Shown: one piece after another, positions 13,037-22,500 of the stretch | How the letters are laid out: each line of letters opens with the position of its first letter | How positions within the stretch are numbered: position 1 is the stretch's first letter | Origin: a virus | Virus record (IMG/VR): IMGVR_UViG_3300021089_000022 | Span: 1-23,542 of that record | Strand: one strand, 5' to 3' | DNA: 23,542 nt | Notes under the pieces: model-generated | The model's input: the letters and a program-made list of their open reading frames with translations, nothing else | Told to the model about the DNA's origin: nothing | Databases searched by the model: none | Made by a program: the position numbers and the translations under genes

Positions 13037-15003
13037 TAGAAAGTTCCTCCATCTAATGTGTTAGACCATGTTACTGTAGATGATGCTCCTACTTGTAAGA
13101 GCTGTCCTACACTATTGGTCGAATCGTATGTTCCTATTGATAGTGCTGAGTATCCCCCACTTCCACCATTTGCTCCGTATATAATATCTCCGTTTGCGGT
13201 ATCTGCTATACCTTTAAGTTGGAGAGTATCAGCGGTAATTGCTAATGATTGATTATCTACATTTACAGAAAGAGTGTTACCTGATTTGCCAAGCCCTGAT
13301 CCCGCAGATACTTGTCCAGCTCCTGAGAACTGAGTAAATGTAAGGGTTGAGGTGCCTAAGGTTGCTGAACCTGTAATTGAAGTAAGAACGTATGCATTAT
13401 CCGCATTGGCAGAACCTGCCTCAACGAATGTAAACATTCCGCCTGTTACTTCTGAATTAGAGTCTGCGTCTGTTGCCCTAGTAAAGATACCTGCTACTCC
13501 AACAGCACCTGCTGTTGTAACTTTATAGATACCATTTTGTTCTGCTGAAGACTGATTCATAACCAGAACTCTGTCATTAACTGCTGTTAAGGTACCATCT
13601 ATGGTTACCGTTCCAGTAGCATCCATTGTAAGAGTTCCAGAACCATTATTATAAGTGGCTCCTAAATTAGCTGTTGTTCCTAATTTAACAGAATCTTTAA
13701 TATCTAGTGCTTGTTTAACGCTGTCTACATATGCTTTGGTTGTTGCATCAGTACTCTGTGTTGGAGTACCTATATTAGTTACTCTGTTAGTTCCCATATC
13801 AACAGTTTGAGAACTGGCGACTGTGAAGCCTCCGTCAAAGTCTGCTGATGGGGTAAAAGTAGGTGTTCCAGTAAATGTTATTGCATCTGCTGAAGCATTA
13901 CCTAAAGTAACTGCTCCATTGAAAGTTGCTGCTCCGTCTACATTTAGTGTAGAATCGAAGTCTGCTGCTCCTTGTCCGTTAAGTGTTCCTGCTACTACCG
14001 TATTACCTGTTCCAGATGCAACTGTAAATTTGTTTGTTGCAACTGTTAAGTTTCCAGTTGAATTAACTGTTCCACTAAAGTCTGTAGTAGTTGCATTTAC
14101 ATCTAATGTTGGTGCTGTAATTTCTACTTCAGTATCTGCATCAATATCTAATTGTCCATTTGCTGAAGAACCGATAGTTAATGCATCATCTCTGAATTGA
14201 AGTTCCATTGCTCCATTGAGCAATAAACCTGTATCCGCTACGTGAGTTAAGTTTACATCTTTATCTGCTCCAAAATTAAGGACTGCCGCGTCAGATAATA
14301 AACTTGCATCATTCGCGAAGGTTATGTCTTTACCGACTACAACTTTTTCGCTAGAGTCAGTTGTAACTAACTTAAGGTAAGAGTTACCACCTTCATTGAA
14401 GTCTAGTGCTGCTCCTACATTGTCTTTAATTGTTACTGAGTTTGCCTGTCCAGCTAAAGCTAATGTGCCATTATGTGTAATAGTTAAACTACCTGATGCA
14501 GCAATAGTTGCTACTTCAAGTGATTTACCGATTACTACTTTTTCACTACCGTTAGTAGTGACTAATTTAAGATATGAGGTCCCATTCTCATTAAAGTTTA
14601 GGGATGCCCCTTCATTATCTTTAATTAGTACTGATGTTGCTTGTGCATCTAAATCAACTGCTCCACCATGAGTAATAATTAAATTACCTGCAGGAGTTAA
14701 ACTTAGAGCTCCCGAGCTTGTTGAAATAGTATTGTTTGAACCAGTTAATACTGTATTACCTAGTTTTAGTTGATCAATTTTGCTATTCGCATCGACTAGT
14801 ACAGCTGAGCTTGCGGTAAGTGTACCAGCAGTATGATCTAACATATTTACATATACTGCCCCACCAATCGCTGTTACTGCAGCACTACTAGGATGACCTA
14901 CAAATAGCTTATTTGAATTCGAAGAATACGCTAGCTCACCTGCGTTTAATGACGTAGGCGCGGCCGTAGACGTACTTCGTTTAATTTTAATAACTTGTGC
15001 CAT
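13036..15003 (-). CDS. Tail fibre protein (IKIKRS N-terminus)
   Basis: A 655-residue fibre. Residues 1-50 (MAQVIKIKRSTSTAAPTSLN, GELAYSSNSNKLFVGHP) are the attachment module found at the N-terminus of many phage fibres. About 55-400 is a beta-rich shaft with two near copies of a block holding GASLNFNENGTSYLKLVTTN and KVVIGKSLE or KVVVGKDIT, followed by TLNVDGAATFNGAVTLG-type strands. About 410-565 is a conserved fibre domain I recognise by TKAYVDSVKQALDIKDSVKL, DRVLVMNQSSAEQNGIYKVT, ATDADSNSEVTGGMFTFVEAG and FTQFSGAGQVSAGSG. The end (about 570-655) is Gly/Ser/Thr-rich and closes with SNTLDGGTF. An AGGAAA ribosome binding site precedes ATG 15003. Likely role: adsorption fibre linked to the tail tip; the receptor is unknown. 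Its ending resembles that of the 126-residue neighbour (IDAGSF). Confidence 0.87.
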   Translation of the reverse strand: MAQVIKIKRSTSTAAPTSLNAGELAYSSNSNKLFVGHPSSAAVTAIGGAVYVNMLDHTAGTLTASSAVLVDANSKIDQLKLGNTVLTGSNNTISTSSGALSLTPAGNLIITHGGAVDLDAQATSVLIKDNEGASLNFNENGTSYLKLVTTNGSEKVVIGKSLEVATIAASGSLTITHNGTLALAGQANSVTIKDNVGAALDFNEGGNSYLKLVTTDSSEKVVVGKDITFANDASLLSDAAVLNFGADKDVNLTHVADTGLLLNGAMELQFRDDALTIGSSANGQLDIDADTEVEITAPTLDVNATTTDFSGTVNSTGNLTVATNKFTVASGTGNTVVAGTLNGQGAADFDSTLNVDGAATFNGAVTLGNASADAITFTGTPTFTPSADFDGGFTVASSQTVDMGTNRVTNIGTPTQSTDATTKAYVDSVKQALDIKDSVKLGTTANLGATYNNGSGTLTMDATGTVTIDGTLTAVNDRVLVMNQSSAEQNGIYKVTTAGAVGVAGIFTRATDADSNSEVTGGMFTFVEAGSANADNAYVLTSITGSATLGTSTLTFTQFSGAGQVSAGSGLGKSGNTLSVNVDNQSLAITADTLQLKGIADTANGDIIYGANGGSGGYSALSIGTYDSTNSVGQLLQVGASSTVTWSNTLDGGTF

Positions 15004-15022
15004 TATTTTTTCCTATATGAGC

Positions 15023-15403
15023 TTAAAAGCTCCCTGCGTCTATCGTATCTGAGTCCGCCGAATCGTTTCCTATCATTATAGGTACAAATTCATAGTTCCC
15101 ACTTGATGTTTCTCGATAGATCTTTAACTGATTATCGTCAGTATCGTAAAAAAAGTCACCCTCTGCTAAGTTTGTTGTATTAGCTGTGGGTGCTGTAGTC
15201 TGTATAAAGTGCTGGTCTGCTAAAAAATTTAATGCGTTTTCTACATTATTTTGTGAGGATAGAAGTGTATTATTTCCAGTATAGGTTATACCTCCTGAAT
15301 CCGTTGCTGCTCCTGCCACCGCACTTGATATTGTGAGAGTAGTAGTATTATTAGTTACAGCTAACGCTGTAGTCTGTGGTGTAATTGTTAATGTGACAGC
15401 CAT
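15023..15403 (-). CDS. Small tail-fibre-associated protein
   Basis: A 126-residue protein starting at ATG 15403, overlapping the preceding stop (TAATG). The N-terminal approximately 30 residues (MAVTLTITPQTTALAVTNNT) are Thr/Ala/Val-rich beta strands. The centre (LLSSQNNVENALNFLADQHF) includes a helix. The C-terminal part EGDFFYDTDDNQLKIYRETS, YEFVPIM is a 'G-D-x-x-Y-D-T-D-x-x-x-L-K-x-Y' element found in many phage fibre and neck-associated proteins. The end DSDTIDAGSF resembles the end of the adjacent 655-residue fibre, which hints at a shared docking motif. Role within the fibre or baseplate complex is inferred from context. Confidence 0.78.
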   Translation of the reverse strand: MAVTLTITPQTTALAVTNNTTTLTISSAVAGAATDSGGITYTGNNTLLSSQNNVENALNFLADQHFIQTTAPTANTTNLAEGDFFYDTDDNQLKIYRETSSGNYEFVPIMIGNDSADSDTIDAGSF

Positions 15404-15741
15404 TATCTAGTTACCTCTTGTGTTACTCTCGCTACTCCTTGTAAAAGTCTAGTAACTACACTATTTGAAGTGTTTACTAGTTCACAATCGTAGTAATATT
15501 TTCCTGAGGAGATACCTGCTGTTTGGGAATTACTTAAGTTCATAGTGAATTTACCACCAGATGCGTCAGTTATTGAACAAGTGAAATCCGCCGTCTTCGT
15601 TGATGAAGAAGGTGTCGGACGCAATTGCGCGCGCACTGAATGCGTTGCTATGCCTACCGCTGTTCCACCCTCTGCTATTGCTACTTCAATAGAGAAATCA
15701 GAACCTTGATCGATAACTATATCGTAAGTTCCTGCCGCCAT
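15403..15741 (-). CDS. Small virion structural protein, first gene after the promoter
   Basis: A 112-residue protein: MAAGTYDIVIDQGSDFSIEV, HSVRAQLRPTPSSSTKTADF, KFTMNLSNSQTAGISSGKYY, DCELVNTSNSVVTRLLQGVA, RVTQEVTR. The pattern 'I-x-Q-G-x-D-F', 'R-A-Q-x-R', 'YDxEL', 'V-T-R-L-L-x-G-x-x-x-V' and final 'EVTR' marks a widespread small phage protein with a beta-sandwich look, usually next to tail-fibre genes. A baseplate or fibre adaptor role (similar to N-terminal BppU-type domains) is possible but not certain. ATG 15741 lies 19 bases downstream of the inferred start of the strong promoter, with AGGAG at 15754-15758 as the ribosome binding site (12-base spacing, rather long). Its stop overlaps the next start (TAATG). 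Confidence 0.8.
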   Translation of the reverse strand: MAAGTYDIVIDQGSDFSIEVAIAEGGTAVGIATHSVRAQLRPTPSSSTKTADFTCSITDASGGKFTMNLSNSQTAGISSGKYYYDCELVNTSNSVVTRLLQGVARVTQEVTR

Positions 15742-15759
15742 AATATTTTTATACTCCTA

Positions 15760-15795
15760 TTTATACATTATACTAAAAATCACAGGTGATGTCAA
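15760..15795 (-). promoter_or_regulatory. Consensus sigma70 promoter for the fibre operon
   Basis: On the - strand, TTGACA (15795-15790) and TATAAT (15772-15767) are separated by exactly 17 bases, a perfect match to the bacterial sigma70 consensus. The predicted start near 15760 gives a 19-base leader with AGGAG before ATG 15741. Directly after the -10 box lies TATAAATA (15765-15758), identical to the T4 late-promoter element; used that way it would start the RNA too far downstream to include the ribosome binding site, so I prefer sigma70. This is the only sizeable gap in the - strand operon, which supports a real promoter. Confidence 0.85.
15779..15790. promoter_or_regulatory. Inverted repeat in the promoter spacer, possible operator
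   Basis: ATCAC-AG-GTGAT is an inverted repeat with 5-base arms and a 2-base centre. It lies inside the 17-base spacer and touches the last base of the -35 box, where a bound repressor would block RNA polymerase. No matching regulator gene is in the window. Twelve bases of dyad could be chance, so this is a candidate only. Confidence 0.35.
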
Positions 15796-15799
15796 GAAC

Positions 15800-15866
15800 T
15801 ATTTTTGGAACGTGACTGGAACTTAAACCCCCTGTTCGCCTTATCCGAGTCAGAGAACTGTGAACA
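15800..15866 (-). other. Untranslated stretch with faint tRNA 3'-half resemblance
   Basis: This part of the gap between the GNAT gene and the promoter has no gene on either strand that I believe. Read on the - strand, it contains GGGGGTTTAAGTTCCAG followed by TCACGTTCCA, which resembles a T-arm and 3' acceptor strand of a tRNA with TTTAAGT in place of TTCRANY. Only about three of five T-stem pairs form and no proper anticodon arm can be built, so it is not a working tRNA. It could be a decayed tRNA, an att-like tRNA fragment, or coincidence. Confidence 0.2.
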
Positions 15867-15867
15867 A

Positions 15868-15887
15868 AAATTTATGGTTATAAATTT
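15868..15887 (-). terminator. AT-rich hairpin after the GNAT gene, possible terminator
   Basis: AAATTTAT-AACC-ATAAATTT (- strand) is a perfect 8-base inverted repeat with a 4-base loop. It lies 9 bases downstream of the GNAT stop, and its 3' arm runs into a stretch of five T. The stem has no G-C pair, so a rho-independent terminator would be weak, but placement between a gene end and a new promoter fits. It could instead be an RNA-end stabiliser or a binding site. Confidence 0.4.
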
Positions 15888-15896
15888 CTCAGGATA

Positions 15897-16529
15897 CTAT
15901 GAAATAATGCATGTGATATCTTTCCAGGTCGCACTCGAGGCTACTAAAGCTTCTGCTTGTGCATATGTCGCAATCAAATCCTTACAATCTATAGTATTAC
16001 CACTTGCATCTAATGAAGTAGGCTTTGATGGGTGATCCCCAGCATCAACATTTATGGAATGGCTAGCGTATGTGGCTTTTAGGGCTGCCATACCCGCATG
16101 TGAGGGTGTGGCTTCTAGTCTTGATTTTATAGTGGTTATATTATAATGTTCCCACAGACCCATTGCTAAAGCAGATATTCCCATACTATACCCTTGTTGT
16201 CTGTGATCGGGGTGTACAGTTAAATTTAATATATTTACTTCCCCCGCTGTAAAAAATCCATAAGTTCTTTGTCCAACAAAAGTTCCATCTGGTTTATACA
16301 TCCCATATACTCTAAAAATTCCATCAATTTTATCTGAAGTTATAGGTAGTGTTCCAACATCATTCACCATTAAAGATTCACTAAATCTAGTTAACCTCTC
16401 TTCGTATGAAATAGGAGTTTCTCCTGGACTTATTGGGTAGTCCCTAAAACTCATCATGAAAGCAGCAGCATCTGCTTCTGTTATAGGTTTATGTACCCAA
16501 CCATTGCTTGCTGTAACTGTTACGCTCAT
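15897..16529 (-). CDS. GNAT-family N-acetyltransferase
   Basis: A 210-residue protein starting at ATG 16529, which overlaps the stop of the tail-tip gene (TAATG). The acetyl-CoA-binding motif A is visible: strand VNILNLTVHPDHRQ (98-111), then R110-Q-Q-G113-Y-S115, the R/QxxGxG/A loop with Ser at the last position, leading into helix ISALAMGLWEHY. FRVYGMYKPDGTFVGQRTYG (72-91) is the preceding hairpin, and the helix at HAGMAALKATY is typical of motif B. GNAT enzymes transfer an acetyl group from acetyl-CoA to an amine; the substrate (host protein, small molecule, or virion protein) cannot be told. The approximately 65 C-terminal residues extend beyond a standard GNAT core. Its place between tail-tip and fibre genes suggests it acts late. 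It is the last gene before the operon's internal promoter. Confidence 0.8.
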   Translation of the reverse strand: MSVTVTASNGWVHKPITEADAAAFMMSFRDYPISPGETPISYEERLTRFSESLMVNDVGTLPITSDKIDGIFRVYGMYKPDGTFVGQRTYGFFTAGEVNILNLTVHPDHRQQGYSMGISALAMGLWEHYNITTIKSRLEATPSHAGMAALKATYASHSINVDAGDHPSKPTSLDASGNTIDCKDLIATYAQAEALVASSATWKDITCIIS

Positions 16530-19500
16530 TAGTATTTACCTCCAACTGTCCAGCCTTTGACAGTCAATAATTCGTTTTCTGTTTCCACATAGATAACTTC
16601 TGTTGATTCGTCTATGTATTCTTTCTTGCCTTGATATTCTTCCGCTAGTATCCATTCTCCCTCAATCAGTATTGGGTGATCATTTGTTATCTCTAACTCA
16701 TCTTCTAATATATAGTATCCTTCTCGTTGTTTCTCTACTATCTTCACTACTTTAGTTTTGCCTACGGGACTGTCTACTTCATCCCCCACTTCTAGTCCTT
16801 CAGGTAGCATAGCAGGAGTAAGACATTTACCACCACCAAAGTTAGCATTTGTTACCTTCGTTGTTATTGCCATTATTTTATTTGAATTACTATGTTGTAC
16901 ATAAATAGTCTTTGTCCCATGAGCAGTAGAGTCAGATCCGAAAGCATTATCAGCACTACCAGAATCTGAGTTGACATCTCCAAATGTCCATGCATTATTA
17001 CCACTTCCAGTTGCTCCACTACCAGTTCCTTCTGGTGAGCCAGATAAACCAAAGTCGCTGACTAAATTTCCATTTCTTGTCCAAGTACATACGATTGAAC
17101 TAGTTCCATAAGTTGGGTGAGTAACAGCCATAGTTACAGAAACTGTTGTTCCACTTGGTACATATATGCCGCTACCGACAAAGGCCCATCCTAAGTCTGC
17201 TGTTCCGACTGTAATCGAAATAGAACCCCATTCCATATCGTCTGCTGTAACACTTCCTGTTATTGTATTTACGGCAGCTGCGTTATCTGCTGTTATGATG
17301 TTAAACATAGGGAAATCTCCCGCATCAAATCTATCGGGGTCTATATCTCCAGTTAAATCACCAGCTGAACCACTAAAGCTTGAGGTTCCTGCTCCTACTG
17401 AACTTCTAAAGGTTGCAGCGGCTTCTGCTACCCATGCACTTCCATTCCATCTTGGAACTTTTCCTGTGCCTGTTCCCACTAAAGCGTCTATGTCTACTCC
17501 AAATCCACCTTTTGTTCTTGGAACTGTTCCACCTAAACTAGCTAAGGAAGGTGCTACTGCTGTTGTACCATCATAGTTAAGTGTTCCATCAGCTTTAGTT
17601 GTTATCTTACTGTTCTTCCAAGTAGTATCTGCCGTAACTCCAGTACCCCCTTTAGTTACTGGAGTTGTACCAGTTATATTAGATAGATTAGGAGCTATTG
17701 CTGTTGTACCATCATAGTTTAAGGAGCCATCGGCTTTAGTAGTTATTTTACTGTTCTTCCAAGTAGTATCTGCTGTAACTCCCGTTCCACCTTTAGTTAC
17801 TGGAGTTGTACCAGTTATATTAGATAGATTAGGAGCTATTGCTGTTGTACCGTCATAGTTTAATGAGCCATCAGCTTTAGTAGTTATTTTACTATTTTTC
17901 CAAGTAGTATCTGCCGTAACTCCCGTTCCACCTTTAGTTACTGGAGTTGTACCAGTTATATTAGATAGATTGGGCGCTACAGCAGTTGTACCATCATAAT
18001 TAAGTGTACCATCAGCTTTAACAGTTACCTGTGAGTTTTTAAGTGTAGTAGGAACAGAGGCAGTAGAATTAGTTCCAGTCCTTGTTAGACTTAGAGTTCC
18101 TTCTGTGAGACTAACTCCTAAATCACTATTTAAAAAGTCAGAGGTTGTAGTAGTACCTGTTCCACCTTTTGCTGTTGGAACTGCTCTACCGACATCTCCA
18201 TTAGCTGCTAGTCCTGCATTAGCTCTTACCGCTCCACTTTTTGTAGTGCCTGCATCTGGTAGAGAGTTTATATTTGGCTGTACTGCTGTAGTACCATCAT
18301 AGTTAAGCGTACCATCAGCTTTAGTTGTTATCTTACTATTCTTCCAAGTAGTATCTGATGTGACTCCAGTTCCTCCAACACTTGCAGGCAAAGTACCTGC
18401 TGATGCAGTTCCTGAAGAAAAAGATATAGCTCCTGTAGCTCCTGACATATCTTCTCCAAATCCACCGTATTCACCAGCTACTACTCGTTTAACATTACCA
18501 CTTCCATCAAATCCAGCTTGTGTTCTTGTATTTGAATCTCTTAGAGTAGCTACAGTAATAGCTGCATTAGCACCATCTTTTAGTCCCTTTATGTTATAGC
18601 CATCTGCATTTAATCCTGCAAAAGCCATTTCTTTTGCGCCTCTCATATCTTCTGCGGATACATTTACACCACCATAAGTGACTCCTAATTTTACATAACC
18701 AGTTGAGGATAATCCAGTATTAGCATAGCCTGCATAAGTTTTAGTAGTACTATAATCCCCAGAGATATTGTCTATATCTATTTCATCTTCATCAAGAACA
18801 ATAGTATCACCAAATCCTGTTACTCTTGGTGTAGGAGTTCCAAAACTAGGCGTTCCTGTATTTCCAGCTGCAGTAGTTTCTGTAACTGCATAAGAGCATT
18901 GATACCAAGTGTTTACACTCGCTCCTACTAAAGCCGGAGGTGAAAGTGTCCAACTGGAAGCATTTCCTCCAGTGAATACCCTAGTGCTAAAGGTATAATT
19001 TGTCATACTAGGAGTAGTGCTGTAGCCTGCTGCTGTTGCATAGAGTACACCCACGACTTCTTTTTTACCTACTGCTCCTGGAGCTCCGTCAGAGCCTTCT
19101 ATTTGTGATGAGGCTCCCCAATCCCATATGAAACCATATGTTCCACTACTTACAGTCCAAGCTGCTACACCTTTTGAAACCCATATTGAATTACTGCCTG
19201 CAGGTACATCTGCTATATTATCATACCATTGACCTCCTGATGAAGGTAAAGCAGCACCATAAGCAGTATCTCCCGGAGTATTAGTAGCTGTATCTCTCCT
19301 AAAAATGAAGTTAACATCACCGTGTGGATATCCTTCAATACTAGGAGTACTCCAAGAAAGGGCATCAGAGGTAGTTCCACCAGAGCTTTCTGTAGCTAGT
19401 GTTTCTGATTGAAGAACCAGAACTCCAACTGCAGCTGCTGGTTTTACTTGTGTCCACCCAGTAGGTAGACTAGCTACTACCTTAGTACTAAAATTATATG

Positions 19501-22500
19501 TTCCTGTGCTTGGCGCACTACCAAGAGTAGTTGTAGTATTATTAAAAGTATGATATTTGTATATTGAAAGTTCTGCTACTTTTCTTCCTACTGCTCCTGC
19601 TGTTCCGTCTGTTCTTTTTGCGTAAACTGCTGGAGTACCCCAAGCAACACTAGCTGCGGTTGCTGTAGAAGCTCCAGTAGCTAAACCTACAGATACATAT
19701 ACTGTGTCACCATCGGCTGAAAGGGCTGGAGGATCTTTAACCCAATTTGTAGGAACAGTCAAAACATTAGTTGTAAAGTTATAACTACCCCCACTATTAC
19801 CAGCACTACTGTTTTTTCTATAAATATATACTTCAGCGTGTGCGGCACCCTCTACTTGGAAAGGTGTAGTCCACGTATAGTTAGTAGCTCCTACTCCTTT
19901 TTCTCCGCGAGAAGCCCATAGTAAATTTGTCCCTGAAGGAGGGCTATCATACCACTGAATATCAGCAGCAGGTACTCCTGCAGAAGCGGTTGGGGTATTT
20001 GGTTTGGTAGCTGCTCTAGCAAAAACTATATTTACAGACGCTCCAGTAGATCCGTCTGTTTTTCTTGCAAAAATAGTTGGGTTTGACCATGAAACAGGTA
20101 CACTTGTATCTGAAGGAGAGCCGCTCACAAGAGCAGTACATGAATATACTGTATCTCCGTTGCTTGATACGCTTGGAGGTGTAGCGTTCCAATCAGTATT
20201 ACCGATTGTAAGAACAGAAGTAGTAAGATTAAAAAATGATTGAGATGTAGTAGGTTTAGTAGGAGATGATCCAGCACTTGCTACAACATCTGAATAAATT
20301 TTTATCTCTGAAACTGCTGTTCCTTCTACTTGAAATACATTACCCCAAACATATGCGGTTCCGCCTGTTGCTACTGTACCTTTTGATGACCATAAAGTCT
20401 CTAAAGGTGTAGTTGGTGGATCGTCATACCATTGAACATTTTGGGAAGGAATATTTAATCCATCGGCTGTTGGTGTATCAGGTTTAGCGGTTTGTCTTCT
20501 AAATACAAAATTAGTGCCTGCTCCTGTAGCTCCATCTGTTTTCCTTGCGTAAATAACTGGATTCCCCCATGTAATAGATATGCTAGTATCTGAGGGGGAT
20601 CCACTTACAAGAGCTGAACAAGAATATACTGTATCTCCGTTGCTTGATACGCCCGGAGGAGTAAGATTCCAGTCTGTATCTCCTAATGTAATAACGGAAG
20701 TAGTTGCATTATATGTAGACGAAGTAGGCTTAGCAGGAGAAGCTCCATTACTTGCTACAACATCTGAATAACATTTTATTTCTGCAACATGAGATCCTTC
20801 TACTTGGAATACAGCACCCCAAGCATACACGGTTCCTCCCGCGGCTACTGTACCCTTAGATGACCATAAAAGGTCTGTTCCACTTGGTGGGTCATCATAC
20901 CATTGGATATCCGCAGAAGGAATATTGAGACCATCAGCCGTTGGAACATTAGGTTTGGTAGCGGCTCTTGCGAATACAAAGTTAGAACCTGCTCCTGTAA
21001 CTCCGTCTGTTCCATCTAAATTCTTATTAAAAGTTTGACTTGATGTATAAGTTTGAGCTCCTTCAATATCTATAGAGTATTCAATCTCTGCTGTTGCTGC
21101 TGAAATAGTATTAGCGACTCCATATACTATAGTTTCAAGAGTAGGTGTTGCAGGATCAGTAATAATATTTGTAGCTGTACCGTGTAGACTATTAGCAGCG
21201 TTAGGGTTAATACCAGTTCCTGAAGCTGTAACTTTAAATTTACCTGTTGTTACACTTCCTGTATGTATAGCTTCTAATAAGTTTCCTCCTTTCCATACTC
21301 TTATCTGTGTTCCAGATCCTGTATAATTTTGGGCATTACTATTATTAGTATCAATAGGTATCGCGTGCGCTTGGTTTGTATTTACTACCGTATACGCATC
21401 GGTTCCTGATTTAATAGCTGCTATAGTTAGTCTATCTGAGGCTACTTCTACTGTGTTATCAGATTCTCCACTATTTTCGGAAACACTTACTGTTATAGTA
21501 GTAGGATTACTAAAGTCATCAATATCCGCGGGAACTTGAAATGTAAAAGTATCTTGATTTGCTCCAGTACCATTTGTATAAGCGGTTTCATAAGTTGTGC
21601 CTGTTGAAGCAGTTCCTGTAAATTTAAACCACGCATCAGTAAAGCCTGCTGAATTTGCTGTTATAGTAATATCTGTGCCCGTACTTGGTGATGGATTTAA
21701 TCCGTCAGTATCATATAAAACAGTATAGTGAGATGATACTATACTTACGTTATTTCCGCCTGCTCCTGCCGCTCCGTCTGCTCCTGTTCCTGCTTTAGTA
21801 AAAGAGATGATTCTAGTACTAATAGTATAATCTCTTTGTAAATCTTTAACTACTATAGTCGCAGTTGCTGAGAACTGATCAGCATCATCTAAAGAATTAT
21901 CATCTATTGTAATTACACCTGATCCAGATATATTTACATCACTAGTTGCATCAAGTCCTGTTACTGCTGTACATGTTAACCCAAAAGTACTTGCTACTGT
22001 TCCACTTGCTGCATATGTAAAAGCTTCTCCATCTCTTTCTACTGTATAAGTATTAGAATATGCTGCATAGTTTGAAGTAGTTACTAAACCATCAGAATCT
22101 GCTGCGAAAGTATGAGATTCATTAGTTCCCTGAACATTATAAGCTCCTTGCCCTTTTGATGTTCCATATTGAGTTAGCTCATAAGTTGAAGCTCCTGTTT
22201 TCGTAACCATTCCTATTATAGTATCATTTTGAAAGTCTACATGGAAAGTGTTTTTACTAAAGGCTTGATTATCTGCGTCTACTATAGTAATGTTTACTGC
22301 TGGGTCTACTATAATTTCCGAATCCGAGGTTAGAGTTCTTACTCTATGATAATGATCAACTGTAGGAGATGTTGTAGTAAACTTAAGTATATTATCGACT
22401 GCTAATTCTGGGTCAAAGTTAGTATTATCCAGTCCTAGTATATGATTAGGAGTGTGAGTTGCAGTGCTAGTCATATTTGGTGTACAAGTAATTGTTCCTG

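Noticed and set aside
9451-15003. Diversity-generating retroelement acting on the fibre genes
   Set aside because: No reverse transcriptase, template repeat or adenine-biased variable repeat is visible in the window.
15800-15875. A functional tRNA gene on the - strand
   Set aside because: The T-stem pairs poorly and no anticodon arm with a U33 loop can be formed.
15805-16035. 76-residue + strand reading frame overlapping the GNAT gene and the promoter gap
   Set aside because: It starts at TTG without a ribosome binding site and mostly lies antisense to the well-supported GNAT gene.
16532-16873. A complete self-splicing intein in the tail-tip gene
   Set aside because: The domain ends the protein and lacks the terminal His-Asn and any C-extein, so splicing is not possible.
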